Shown here: positions 32,793 to 40,949 of the stretch, in pieces
Position numbering within the stretch: position 1 is the first letter of the stretch
Layout: the number at the start of each line of letters is the position of its first letter
Assembly: GCF_042648405.1 (NCBI RefSeq)
Contig: NZ_JBHRXV010000004.1
Coordinates: 62,001 to 126,000 of the forward strand
Length of the DNA stretch: 64,000 bases
Source of the DNA: Sphingoaurantiacus capsulatus
GTDB taxonomy: Bacteria; Pseudomonadota; Alphaproteobacteria; Sphingomonadales; Sphingomonadaceae
Reading direction: 5' to 3'
Made by a program: the position numbers and the translations under genes
The notes under the pieces: generated by a model
Databases searched by the model: none
What the model saw: only the letters and a program-made list of their open reading frames with translations
What the model was told of the DNA's origin: nothing

Positions 32793-33308
32793 TTACGCCG
32801 CGTCCTTGGCCGCATAAGCGCCGAACACGCGGGCGAGCTTTGCAGCCGGGGCGGTCGCGAGCTGCGCGAGCTTGGTCGCCGGGGCATTGACGAGCCCGAT
32901 GATCTTCGCACGCAGTTCGTCGAGCGACGGCAGCTCGGCCAGGGCCTTGACCCCGTTCACGTCAAGGACGTGCGAACCCATCGCGCCGCCGACGATCTCG
33001 AACTTGTCGGTCGTCTTGGCAAATGCGACGGCCGCCTTCGCCGCGGCGACCGGATCGGTCGACGTGGCGAGCGCGGTCGGGCCGACCAGCAGATCGCTGA
33101 TCGCACCATAGTCCGTGCCCTCGAGCGCGATGCGAGCAAGGCGGTTCTTCGCCACCTTGTAGCTGGCGCCGGCGTCGCGCATCTTGCCCCGAAGATCGTT
33201 GACCTGAGCAACCGTCAGGCCAAGGTTGCGCGTCACCACGACAACCGACGTCTCGGAGAAGACTGCGTTCAGCTTGGCGACAAGCTGTTCTTTTTCAGCT
33301 CGATCCAT
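32793..33308 (-). CDS. rplJ: Ribosomal protein L10
   Basis: 171 residues from ATG 33308 (MDRAEKEQLVAKLNAVFSE); the frame upstream to 33467 is not conserved. Core pattern SVVVVTRNLGLTVAQVNDLRGKMRDAG and KVAKNRLARIA is typical. The Ala-rich C-terminal helix carries L7/L12 dimers. An aggag ribosome-binding site precedes the ATG. The long untranslated region upstream may hold the L10 autoregulatory leader, but its fold was not resolved. Confidence 0.95.
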   Translation of the reverse strand: MDRAEKEQLVAKLNAVFSETSVVVVTRNLGLTVAQVNDLRGKMRDAGASYKVAKNRLARIALEGTDYGAISDLLVGPTALATSTDPVAAAKAAVAFAKTTDKFEIVGGAMGSHVLDVNGVKALAELPSLDELRAKIIGLVNAPATKLAQLATAPAAKLARVFGAYAAKDAA

Positions 33309-33640
33309 GCACTCTCCTCTTGTCGCTTCGTGCACGCACGAAACGACGACTATGCCCACCGGCAAGCCGGCAAGGCGGTTGAATGTCCGAGGGGTCGGAT
33401 GACTGCGAGCGCGGCGCGAACACCGCTTGAGCAGACCCGGAAGGTACCGAGGGGCACAGGGCGCCACGGCAATCCGGTAAAACCTTTCCCCGTCTCATGC
33501 TGGCGAACATTAAGTCCCGACCCTTCGACAAGCTCAGGGGAGCAGGACACCGGCAATCTCGGACGGCAGCCACGGGCAAGCCCGTAGCGAGCGGCGCGTA
33601 TAGTAGAAGGCCGCCGCGAAGGCAAGCCAAGGCCTAAAGC
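33309..33640. other. rplJ leader and spacer region, including a short TTCGACAAGCTCAGG repeat
   Basis: No gene seen. The rplJ-proximal part should contain its promoter and leader. At 33514-33547 lies one arm of the CCCTTCGACAAGCTCAGGGG element, a repeat widespread between genes of sphingomonads and other proteobacteria; its mirror arm is missing here. Confidence 0.55.
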
Positions 33641-33790
33641 CCTCTCCCGCCTGCGGGAGAGGGTTGGGTGAGGGTGTGCGAGCGCCAGCGAGCCTCAGCC
33701 GGCAGCGACGAAACGGAGGGGCCGGCACACCCTCACCCTCCCACCGCTCTCCGCGGCGGGCCCCTCCCTCTCCCGCAAGCGGGCGAGGGG
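33641..33790. repeat. REP-like palindrome pair, ctctccc/gagggtg type
   Basis: Left unit ctctcccgcctgcgggagag continues into gtgagggtgtgcgagcgcc; the right unit is inverted, with a ccgctctccgcggcgg core and ctcccgcaagcgggcgag arm. It separates rplA from rplJ. The tail gtgtgcgagcgccagcgagc is shared with 60523-60647 and 62538-62665. Confidence 0.8.
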
Positions 33791-33815
33791 AAGGCCGCGC
33801 AACACATCCTCAAAC

Positions 33816-33845
33816 GAAAAGGCCGGAGCTTTCGCCCCGGCCTCT
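33816..33845 (-). terminator. Intrinsic terminator after rplA
   Basis: Read leftward, GGCCGGGG pairs with CTCCGGCC around a GCGAAAG loop, followed by TTTT. It ends rplK-rplA before the repeat and rplJ. Confidence 0.8.
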
Positions 33846-33889
33846 TCCTGGTTCTTCCGGGCGAAGCGCAGGCTTCGGCACGATCGGCT

Positions 33890-34594
33890 TTACGCCGCCT
33901 GGCCCTGCGCCGCGGCGGTGTCGATCTTCACGCCCGGGCCCATCGTCGAGGAGAAGGCGATCTTCTCGACATATTTGCCCTTGGCGCCCGACGGCTTCGC
34001 CTTGACGATCGCGTCGAGGAACGCGTCGAAGTTCGCCTTCAGGTCCTCGGCGGGGAACGACAGCTTGCCGATGCCGCTGTGGATGATGCCGGCCTTCTCG
34101 ACGCGGAACTCCACCTGGCCGCCCTTGGCCGCCTTCACGGCTTCGCCGACGTTCATCGTCACGGTGCCGAGCTTCGGGTTCGGCATCAGGCCCTTGGGGC
34201 CCAGCACCTTACCGAGGCGGCCGACGAGGCCCATCATGTCCGGGGTGGCGATGCAGCGGTCGAAATCGATGGTGCCGCCCTGGACGATCTCGAGCAGGTC
34301 CTCGGCGCCCACGACGTCCGCACCCGCCTCGCGCGCCTCATCGGCCTTCGGGCCGCGGGCGAACACGCCGACGCGCACGGTCTTGCCGGTGCCCTTCGGC
34401 AGCGTCACGACGCCGCGGACCATCTGGTCGGCGTGGCGCGGATCGACGCTGAGGTTGATCGCGACCTCGAGGGTCTCGTCGAACTTCGAGGTGGCGTTGG
34501 CCTTCACCAGCGCCAGCGCCTCGTCGACGCCGTACAGCTTCTCGCGGTCGACCGAGCCGGCCTGCGACTTCTGCTTCTTCGTCAGCTTCGCCAT
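33890..34594 (-). CDS. rplA: Ribosomal protein L1
   Basis: 234 residues, usual length. Segments KFDETLEVAINLSVDPRHADQMVRGVVTLPKGTGK, LGKVLGPKGLMPNPKLGTVT and GKLSF are diagnostic of L1, which binds 23S rRNA at the E-site stalk and represses its own operon in many bacteria. Begins three bases after the rplK stop codon, so translationally linked. Confidence 0.97.
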   Translation of the reverse strand: MAKLTKKQKSQAGSVDREKLYGVDEALALVKANATSKFDETLEVAINLSVDPRHADQMVRGVVTLPKGTGKTVRVGVFARGPKADEAREAGADVVGAEDLLEIVQGGTIDFDRCIATPDMMGLVGRLGKVLGPKGLMPNPKLGTVTMNVGEAVKAAKGGQVEFRVEKAGIIHSGIGKLSFPAEDLKANFDAFLDAIVKAKPSGAKGKYVEKIAFSSTMGPGVKIDTAAAQGQAA

Positions 34595-34597
34595 GGC

Positions 34598-35029
34598 TTA
34601 GCCCTCCACCACTTCGAGGCCCATCGAACGGGCCGAGCCCTCGATGGTGCGCGTTGCCATGTCGATGTCGTTCGCGTTCAGATCCTTCATCTTCAGCTCG
34701 GCGATCTCGCGCAGCTTGGAGCGCGCGATCTTGCCGACCGAGCCCTTGCCCGGCGTCGCCGAACCCGACTTCAGGTTGGCGGCCTTCTTGATGAGGTAGG
34801 ACGCCGGCGGCGTCTTGGTGTCGAACGTGAACGACCGGTCGGCATAGACGGTGATCACGGTCGGGATCGGCATGCCGTTCTCGAGATCCTGCGTCTTGGC
34901 GTTGAACGCCTTGCAGAACTCCATGATGTTCACGCCACGCTGACCGAGCGCCGGCCCGATCGGCGGCGACGGGTTGGCTTTGCCCGCAGGCACCTGCAGC
35001 TTGATATAGCCGGTAATCTTCTTGGCCAT
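34598..35029 (-). CDS. rplK: Ribosomal protein L11
   Basis: 143 residues. KLQVPAGKANPSPPIGPALGQRGVNIMEFCKAFN is the N-terminal rRNA- and thiostrepton-related domain; the C-terminal part includes KPP-like TPPASYLIKKAA and the L11 signature region MNANDIDMATRTIEGSARSMG. Normally preceded by nusG; here a restriction-modification pair on the other strand separates them. Confidence 0.97.
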   Translation of the reverse strand: MAKKITGYIKLQVPAGKANPSPPIGPALGQRGVNIMEFCKAFNAKTQDLENGMPIPTVITVYADRSFTFDTKTPPASYLIKKAANLKSGSATPGKGSVGKIARSKLREIAELKMKDLNANDIDMATRTIEGSARSMGLEVVEG

Positions 35030-35310
35030 GGTTCACTCACTCTGTTTCAAGTTTAGCGGTCCAAGCGGCCACCCGAGGGCAACCTCCCGCAATTCCATGG
35101 CCGGAGCCGGTGGAAGCGGGCGCGTATAGCGAGGAGTCGGGGGGAAAGCTAGGGGGCGACGAAACCGCCGTGCAGCCGGGCCTCGCTGCCGAACGATAGG
35201 CTGCTCATCAAAATGCACGTTGGACCCATGGGCAAGGCAGCCGTCCCCCTACTCCTTCCGGATCGCTGTGCTAAGGGTGTCGCCGTTGGCAATTCGAGTT
35301 TTGGTTTCAG

Positions 35311-36564
35311 ATGACGCACTCCCGCACGCCCGAACGACCTGTCGTCTTGTCGTTCTTCAGCGGAGGCATGGGCCTTGACCTCGGCCTTGAGCGGGTCGGT
35401 TTGGGCGCTTTTGCATGTTTGGAAATCGACCGTTGGTGTTGCGAAACGATCCGGCAAAACCGCCCGAATATCGAGGTCCTAGAGCAGGATATCTCCAGGT
35501 TTGATTGGCCGGGCTATCGCGCCTCTCGCGGCATTGATGATGTTTTCCTGCTGGTAGGCGGTCCACCGTGCCAAAGTTTTTCGACTGGGGGGAACCGGGC
35601 AGGCCTGTCTGACCCCCGAGGCAATCTGCTTTACGAATTCCTATCCAAGATCAACGTCATAAGACCCAAGTATTTCGTGCTGGAGAACGTTGCGAGCATC
35701 ACCACTTCCGCCTTGCGGCATCGGCCGATTAAAGACCGCCCAGGTCAACATTGGAGCCTGAAACGCTACGACACCGCCAACGTAGGCATCGACGGAAATG
35801 CCCCCCTCTCGGAAGATGAAATGGGGGGGTCGGCAATCCGACAGATTCTGTGTGATGTGGAGAAGCTGGGATATAGCTTCACTTTCGGCATCGTTGATTC
35901 AGCCGACTATGGCGCCCCGCAGAAGCGCTTTCGCTTTGTCCTCATCGGTTCGCGCGACGGCCCCGCCCCCGCGTTGCCCACCCCGACGAACGGCCCCTAC
36001 GCTGAATTGCCATACGCCACGGTGCGCGACGCTATCGCTGATCTTGAGGACGAACCGGGGGCTCACTCTTCTTACACCGGCGATGTCGCCAGATTCTTCG
36101 ACCTTGTGCCGGAAGGCGGTAATTGGCGCTCGCTCCCGAAGGAGCTTCAGCCCGTGGCCCTTGGCAACTCCTTTGCTGCTGGAGGTGGCAAGACTGGCTT
36201 CTTCAGAAGACTTGCCTGGGACGCCCCTTCACCAACCATTACTGGAAAAGCAAATCGGAAAGGCACATCGATGTGCCACCCATCGCGCACACGGCCGCTC
36301 TCCGTTCGCGAATGTGCTCGCCTCCAAGGCTTCCCGGACGATTGGGTGTTCTCGGGAGCAATGAACAAGCAATATCTACAGATCGGCAACGCTGTTCCCG
36401 TAGCCCTGGGAGCAGCCATTGGGCGCGCCATACTGGAGCAGCGCAAACCGATCACCTACGATCGCGAAATTATGTTGGAAGCAGCGGTGAAACGTCTCCG
36501 CGCTGCCGCCGCCAACAAGAAATCAACTCCTCAGCCCCGCAACTTCTTTGACATGGTGGCCTAG
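35311..36564 (+). CDS. DNA (cytosine-5)-methyltransferase of a type II restriction-modification pair
   Basis: 417 residues with the C5-methyltransferase motifs in order: I FFSGGMGLDLGLE, IV GGPPCQSFS with the catalytic Cys, VI ENVAS, VIII QKRFRFVLIG, IX RPLSVRECARLQGFPDDW and X QIGNAVPVALG. The target-recognition region lies between VIII and IX. Base composition is clearly lower in GC than the flanking ribosomal genes (line 35401-35460 has 30 G+C of 60, against 39 of 60 at 34801-34860 in rplK). Followed after four bases by the probable cognate nuclease gene. Recognition sequence unknown. Confidence 0.93.
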   Translation: MTHSRTPERPVVLSFFSGGMGLDLGLERVGLGAFACLEIDRWCCETIRQNRPNIEVLEQDISRFDWPGYRASRGIDDVFLLVGGPPCQSFSTGGNRAGLSDPRGNLLYEFLSKINVIRPKYFVLENVASITTSALRHRPIKDRPGQHWSLKRYDTANVGIDGNAPLSEDEMGGSAIRQILCDVEKLGYSFTFGIVDSADYGAPQKRFRFVLIGSRDGPAPALPTPTNGPYAELPYATVRDAIADLEDEPGAHSSYTGDVARFFDLVPEGGNWRSLPKELQPVALGNSFAAGGGKTGFFRRLAWDAPSPTITGKANRKGTSMCHPSRTRPLSVRECARLQGFPDDWVFSGAMNKQYLQIGNAVPVALGAAIGRAILEQRKPITYDREIMLEAAVKRLRAAAANKKSTPQPRNFFDMVA

Positions 36565-36568
36565 GGAA

Positions 36569-37732
36569 ATGCGCTTCGTCCCGCCAGGCCATCCGTTTCA
36601 CGGGCTGTCTGAAAGTTTCCGCACCAAGATCGCCTCAGCGCAAAATGCGGCACTAGACCCGGTCATGAGTTCGGCCGGCAGTTTGGCGGAAGCGGTTTTC
36701 GAGGCCACGAAGCTCGCCATCGCGCCTCAGCCGGCATGGTATGAGCAGCCCAGTTCGGAACTAGCCGACCGGAGTTTCGCCGAGTTGGTGCAGATACTCT
36801 TGGACTTGCTGGTATCTCAAGGATCCCCACGGCATGCCGCGCAGCACTCCAGCGTCGCGGTTGCGCAGCGGCTGCACCTTCAGCGGGCCTTTGCGGAGCC
36901 AGATCGGGTCGTCAGCCAAATCAGGAACAAGGTCTTGGGAGTCGTAGGAGATTTTCCTACTCAAGCCTCCGATATCGAATGCGGACGCAACCCAGGCGAT
37001 GTGCTCGACCCCTATATCTTGGCCGCGACCCAGTATCTTGTCTGCGCCGGCGACTTTCAGAAGGCGGTGTCGGCGACGGTTTCCCACAAAGCCCTCATGA
37101 TTATTGAGGGCCTGATGGGTCACCTCCATGAGGATGTACTCGGCGAAATGAGGGGTAACGTCCGGGTTCCGGAGCCGACGGGCGCCAATAAAGCCGTCCT
37201 CAACGTCCTGACCAACCCGTTCCCGGGTGCAGATCTACTGCAGGTGCCGCTGGCGGATGGCGATGCGCCGAAGTTCCACCAGATCAAGAGCAAGACGGGT
37301 TCAGCCAAAGGCGGTGACGGCGAGCGTCTCGGCCTGCAGCTGGCCGCGCTTCGCAGCTATTATGGGGGAGAAATTTACTACGACGCCCTTATTGGCAATA
37401 CGCTAAGAGGGCATAGATCACGCGCCGCCGTCGAACGGGTTGCTCCCGGCGTCGTTGTTCTCGTGGGTGAATCGGCGTTCCGCTCCCTGACGCGGAGCGC
37501 AGTCGGGCCGGAACTGCTCCTGCGTGTCTACCAGACGGCGTTCCGAGAGGTGGCCGATACGACTGGCTACGATATCGAAGTGATGACGGCACAGATTTTT
37601 CAAACCTTTGCCGACAAGGCTACTGCCGCTGGCGAAGGGTATCTGGAGGCCATCCTCCATGACGCGACTGGCGGTTCGCAGGAGCAGCAAGACAATCGCC
37701 ACTTCGCTTCCGGACGAACGCGAAGGGTATAG
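36569..37732 (+). CDS. Probable type II restriction endonuclease, partner of the upstream methyltransferase
   Basis: 387 residues from ATG 36569, with AGGG overlapping the methyltransferase stop as ribosome-binding site. No family is certain. Around residue 240, PKFHQIKSKTGSAKGGDGE has a K-x-K followed by an acidic residue that could be a PD-(D/E)XK-type active site, loosely like the S-x-K of CCGG-family enzymes such as BsaWI. The main argument is context: it follows a C5-methyltransferase directly, shares its lower GC content and is inserted with it in a housekeeping operon. A regulatory or helicase role is less likely. Confidence 0.65.
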   Translation: MRFVPPGHPFHGLSESFRTKIASAQNAALDPVMSSAGSLAEAVFEATKLAIAPQPAWYEQPSSELADRSFAELVQILLDLLVSQGSPRHAAQHSSVAVAQRLHLQRAFAEPDRVVSQIRNKVLGVVGDFPTQASDIECGRNPGDVLDPYILAATQYLVCAGDFQKAVSATVSHKALMIIEGLMGHLHEDVLGEMRGNVRVPEPTGANKAVLNVLTNPFPGADLLQVPLADGDAPKFHQIKSKTGSAKGGDGERLGLQLAALRSYYGGEIYYDALIGNTLRGHRSRAAVERVAPGVVVLVGESAFRSLTRSAVGPELLLRVYQTAFREVADTTGYDIEVMTAQIFQTFADKATAAGEGYLEAILHDATGGSQEQQDNRHFASGRTRRV

Positions 37733-37786
37733 ACCAGCCTTCGCTCAGTTCCGCGCCCCGCCGGCCGGGCGGTCAGCGTCTCACTC

Positions 37787-37823
37787 GCCAGCTAACGAAC
37801 GCTTACGCGTTCGCGTCGCTGGC
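37787..37823. terminator. Inverted repeat after nusG
   Basis: GCCAGC, CGAACGC and their complements GCGTTCG, GCTGGC nest to form a bulged hairpin just past the nusG stop, before the end of the nuclease gene. No T tract. It may be the original spacer between nusG and rplK or a terminator for the converging transcripts. Confidence 0.45.
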
Positions 37824-37840
37824 TCGGTGCGCCTCGCGCC

Positions 37841-38383
37841 TTACTTCGTCTTCTCAACCTGCTCGAAGTCCAATTCCACCGGCGTCGCACGCCCGAAGAT
37901 CGACACCGACACCTTCACGCGGCCGCGGTCGAAGTCGATTTCCTCGACCAGGCCGTTGAACGACGCGAACGGGCCGTCGAGGACCTTCACCTGGTCGCCG
38001 ATCTCGAAATTGACCTTCAGCTTCACCTTGGCGGTGGCCGACAGGCTCTCGTCCGCCTTGGTGTTGAGGATGCGCGCGGCCTCGGCCTCGCTGATCGGCT
38101 GCGGCTTGTTGTTGGTGCCGAGGAAGCCGGTCACCTTCGGCGTGTTGCGCACGAGGTGATAGACGTCGTCCGACATCTCGAGCTTGGCCAGCACGTAGCC
38201 AGGGAAGAATTTCCGGTCGACGGTCTTTTTCTTGCCGCGGTGGACCTCGGTCACCTTCTCGACGGGAACCTCGACCTGCTCGACCAGCCGGTCGAGGCCC
38301 ATGCGCGCCGCTTCCGACACGATGGAATCGCGGACCTTGTTCTCGAAGCCCGAGTAGGCGTGGATGATGTACCAGCGCGCCAT
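37841..38383 (-). CDS. nusG: Transcription termination/antitermination factor NusG
   Basis: 180 residues from ATG 38383. The NGN domain (MARWYIIHAYSGFENKVRDSI, then FFPGYVLAKLEMSDDVYHLVRNTPKVTGFLG) binds the RNA polymerase clamp; the C-terminal KOW domain (GDQVKVLDGPFASFNGLVEEID) contacts Rho or S10. Follows secE after 17 bp. Longer frames upstream are shadows of secE. Confidence 0.97.
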   Translation of the reverse strand: MARWYIIHAYSGFENKVRDSIVSEAARMGLDRLVEQVEVPVEKVTEVHRGKKKTVDRKFFPGYVLAKLEMSDDVYHLVRNTPKVTGFLGTNNKPQPISEAEAARILNTKADESLSATAKVKLKVNFEIGDQVKVLDGPFASFNGLVEEIDFDRGRVKVSVSIFGRATPVELDFEQVEKTK

Positions 38384-38400
38384 ATGACCGAACTTACCCC

Positions 38401-38598
38401 TTAGCCCGCGAGCGACAGAAGGAAGCGGACGATCCGCCCCAGGATCTGATCGACGCCGAGGAAGAAGATCGCGAGAACGGTGGTCATGATCAGCACCATG
38501 ATGGTGGTGATCATCGTCTCCTTGCGCGTCGGCCAGGTGACCTTGGCGGTCTCCTGCCGAACCTGCCGGACGAACTCGCCGGGCGAAACCTTCGCCAT
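38401..38598 (-). CDS. secE: Preprotein translocase subunit SecE
   Basis: 65 residues from ATG 38598, the short single-span SecE of alphaproteobacteria. GEFVRQVRQETAKVTWPTRKETM is the conserved amphipathic helix with the KVTWP motif; one transmembrane helix (TTIMVLIMTTVLAIFFLGVD) follows. It clamps SecY in the protein export channel. Located between tRNA-Trp and nusG as usual. Confidence 0.96.
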   Translation of the reverse strand: MAKVSPGEFVRQVRQETAKVTWPTRKETMITTIMVLIMTTVLAIFFLGVDQILGRIVRFLLSLAG

Positions 38599-38718
38599 TC
38601 TCGTGGCCTTCCCCAACAAACAAAAGCAGCCGGCCCGCAACCGCCGATTCTCTTCGCGGCTGCCGGCTGGCGGTGAACCTTCAGAACCCGAAAACCATCT
38701 CGGCCGCAACGGCAAAGG

Positions 38719-38794
38719 TGGCAGGAGTGGAGGGACTCGAACCCACGGCCCTCGGTTTTGGAGACCGATGCTCTACCAACTGAGCTACACTCCT
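38719..38794 (-). tRNA. tRNA-Trp (CCA)
   Basis: 76 bases with encoded CCA. The acceptor stem AGGAGTG/CACTCCT pairs perfectly; the D-arm has AGCTCAGTTGGTAGAGC; the anticodon loop is CTCCAAA; the T-arm is GTGGGTTCGAGTCCC. Directly upstream of secE, the classic position. Confidence 0.97.
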
Positions 38795-38813
38795 CCGGGT
38801 CCGGAGACGGGGG

Positions 38814-38842
38814 TGTATAGTTGGCGCCTTCGGGGGCCGCAA
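38814..38842 (-). promoter_or_regulatory. Putative promoter of tRNA-Trp-secE-nusG
   Basis: On the minus strand TTGCGG (38837-38842) and TATACA (38814-38819) are spaced by 17 bases, 20 bp before the tRNA. Confidence 0.65.
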
Positions 38843-38849
38843 TAGGGAT

Positions 38850-39731
38850 TCACCCCGTCAACGACCAGCTCGTCAGCGCCAACGCCGCCACACCCGTGAC
38901 CCAGATGTAGACGACGGGCAGGAAGATCAAGGCGGCGAGCGGCGGCCGCGAGAGCGCATAGCGCCAGCTGGTCTCGGCGCCGAAGCGCACATGCGCCGCC
39001 GAATGCGCCCAGAGCGCGAGCCAGAACAAGGTGCTGAGCCCGAGGCCCCGCACGCTTTCCACCGCCTGAAGCGCACCGTGGAGGCCCGCAAGCAGCATCA
39101 CGAACACCGTCTCGAACGCCGCCATCACCAGCGCCCTGTGCCGCGGCACCCGCGTCCACGGCGCCAGCATCACGAAGCCGGGGATGATGAACAGCACCGG
39201 CCAGAACAGCACGAGCAACTGCCCCGTCGACTTGAAATGTTGCGCGAAGGCGGCCGGGTCGGCGGCGGCCGCGGCAAAGGCATCGGGAAACAGGCCGACA
39301 AGGAAGCCGGCGACGCCGAGCACGCCCTTCGCCGTCTCGGTATCGTCGACGCCCGCCGGGCGGTTGCCGGTCCAGCGCGACAGGATGAAGCCGATCAGCG
39401 CGGTGAGCGCGGTCACCGACGAGATCATCGCCACCGGCGACACCAGCCCGCGCCGGTCGCCTTCCACCCAGCGCCGCGACAGGCAGGCCGGGCTGCTGAC
39501 GGCAAGCCAGGCGGTGTAGAGGATGGCGGCGACGGGCGGCAGCTTGACGCCCAGCACCTCGCGCAGCTCCGCCCGCGACGTCGACTGCAGCGCCATCGGC
39601 TTGCCGCAGGCCGAACAGAAGCGCCCGGTGCCCGGCTCGCCGCAATAGGGGCACGCGGTCGGCGCCCAGGACTCGGGCGCCGCCGCTGCCGCCGCGTCAG
39701 GAACCGCCGCGCTGCCGCCACTCGACGCCAT
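38850..39731 (-). CDS. Zinc-ribbon multi-pass membrane protein (DUF3667-like)
   Basis: 293 residues from ATG 39731. An Ala-rich N-terminus leads to a zinc ribbon CPYCGEPGTGRFCSACGKPM (residues about 26-45), then about five hydrophobic segments. This layout recalls the DUF3667 family, whose function is unknown. Its ATG overlaps the stop codon of the upstream gene (TGATG), so both are translated together. It occupies part of the interval where tuf is found in many relatives. Confidence 0.65.
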   Translation of the reverse strand: MASSGGSAAVPDAAAAAAPESWAPTACPYCGEPGTGRFCSACGKPMALQSTSRAELREVLGVKLPPVAAILYTAWLAVSSPACLSRRWVEGDRRGLVSPVAMISSVTALTALIGFILSRWTGNRPAGVDDTETAKGVLGVAGFLVGLFPDAFAAAAADPAAFAQHFKSTGQLLVLFWPVLFIIPGFVMLAPWTRVPRHRALVMAAFETVFVMLLAGLHGALQAVESVRGLGLSTLFWLALWAHSAAHVRFGAETSWRYALSRPPLAALIFLPVVYIWVTGVAALALTSWSLTG

Positions 39732-40156
39732 CAGGCCTTCTTGAAATAGGCGCCCGGCGGCGACTTCTTGTTGGGGGTGTAGCTCTGCCACGTCGTGGTG
39801 AGCTTGCCGCCCGGCTTCGACAGCGTCAGCAGCGGCTCGCCGACCGTATAGATCTTCGTGCCGTACTTGTTGACGGTCTTGCCGTCGCCATAGCTCTTGA
39901 ACCGCAGTTCGAGCCCCTGCCCCTTCGGCGCCGCCGTACAGAGGATGGTCTCGTCGGTCTGATAGCCCTGCGCCTTGATCCGGCAGTCGGTCGGGCTGAG
40001 CGTCAACTCATGCGTGACGAACAGGTTGATCGTCTTGGTCAGGTTCGGCCCCAGCGCCTCCTCGAAGACGTACTTCCCGTTCCACGCCGCCGGCGCGGCG
40101 ATGGCGGCGGAGGCAGCAAGAGCGGCGATGGCGGCAGTAGCGAAACGCAACTTCAT
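39731..40156 (-). CDS. Secreted protein of unknown function
   Basis: 141 residues. A signal peptide (KLRFATAAIAALAASAAIAAPA, cleaved after an Ala) precedes a small domain with two cysteines (CRIKAQ, ILCTAAP) that could form a disulfide, and strand-like repeats ending in YFKKA. Possibly a DUF5991-type protein; this is a weak recollection. Overlaps the zinc-ribbon gene by one base, and lies 13 bp after another secreted protein gene, so the three form an operon. Confidence 0.6.
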   Translation of the reverse strand: MKLRFATAAIAALAASAAIAAPAAWNGKYVFEEALGPNLTKTINLFVTHELTLSPTDCRIKAQGYQTDETILCTAAPKGQGLELRFKSYGDGKTVNKYGTKIYTVGEPLLTLSKPGGKLTTTWQSYTPNKKSPPGAYFKKA

Positions 40157-40169
40157 CGGGAAACCCTCC

Positions 40170-40646
40170 TCAACCGATCTTCATCGCGCCGAGGAAGTCG
40201 CGCGCCCACAGCGTCTCCTTCGGCATCGGGGTGTAGCGATAGGTGACGTGCGCGATATATTGGTCGGCGCCCGCCGGAATGGCGCGGGCGAACACCGTCT
40301 CGGTCTTCCCCGTTTTCGGGTGCCGGGTGCAGTCGATCCGCGCGCCGGCGGCCTTGCCCATCGGCACCGCCACTACCTTGGCGCCCGGGCAGCCCGCGAC
40401 ATAGCGCTTGGCGAACTCGGCGATCAGCTCGGGCGACGGCACCTTGCCGAACCCGCCGAGCAGATTGGTGCTGATCATCCGCGTGTAGTTCTGCACCGTC
40501 TGTCCCTTGGGCACATATTCGGCGATCGCACCGGTGGCGTTCTTCTGCGTGTGCCCCAGCACATAGTCGGGCACCGCCGGCATCATCAGCGGCGCGGCAG
40601 CCGCCGGCGCGGCGATCAGGGCAGCGGCAAGCAAAGCTCGTTTCAC
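40170..40646 (-). CDS. Secreted protein of unknown function
   Basis: 158 residues from GTG 40646, preceded by GGGAGAG. The signal peptide (KRALLAAALIAAPAAAAP) is clear; the mature part has two cysteines (AGCPGAK, IDCTRHP) and an Arg/Tyr-rich end (YIAHVTYRYTPMPKE). First gene of a three-gene operon with two other exported or membrane proteins. The family is not recognised. The frame upstream to 40748 is unlikely because the signal peptide would be buried. Confidence 0.6.
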   Translation of the reverse strand: MKRALLAAALIAAPAAAAPLMMPAVPDYVLGHTQKNATGAIAEYVPKGQTVQNYTRMISTNLLGGFGKVPSPELIAEFAKRYVAGCPGAKVVAVPMGKAAGARIDCTRHPKTGKTETVFARAIPAGADQYIAHVTYRYTPMPKETLWARDFLGAMKIG

Positions 40647-40764
40647 AGGGCTCTCCCGGACAACAGACCGGGGAAACGCACCGAAACGAAAAAGGGAGCC
40701 GGGATTGTTGCAATGAGGACGGCACGCGAATTCGCGCACCGTCCCCAAGGGAGAGCTGCGGCCT

Positions 40765-40783
40765 CGCTAACCTTAGGTTAGCG
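40765..40783. promoter_or_regulatory. Perfect 9-bp palindrome
   Basis: CGCTAACCT and AGGTTAGCG flank a single T. It lies 119 bp before the GTG of the secreted-protein gene and is followed by an AT-rich stretch, so it could be an operator or a 5'-UTR hairpin. Confidence 0.45.
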
Positions 40784-40815
40784 AACACCGGCATCTTCTT
40801 CTTATATAGGACGTG

Positions 40816-40830
40816 CTCAGCAATGCTGAG
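40816..40830. promoter_or_regulatory. Perfect 7-bp palindrome in the AT-rich spacer
   Basis: CTCAGCA and TGCTGAG flank one A. The surrounding 40795-40950 is strikingly AT-rich and holds no coding frame. Confidence 0.35.
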
Positions 40831-40931
40831 ACAGAGGTCCGAATTGAGCTTTGGGATGCCAAGTAATCCCCAACCACTCTCATTTAAGAATATAGCACAA
40901 CTGGCCCACTGAGACGAATTTAATCGCCTTC

Positions 40932-40949
40932 AAAAAACCAATTTCTTGG
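40932..40949 (-). terminator. Weak terminator after tRNA-Gly
   Basis: Read leftward, CCAA-GAAA-TTGG (a GAAA tetraloop on a 4-bp stem) is followed by TTTTTT, four bases beyond the tRNA CCA end. Confidence 0.45.

Noticed and set aside
32224..32817. 197-codon + strand frame over rplL
   Set aside because: Antisense shadow of rplL and its terminator.
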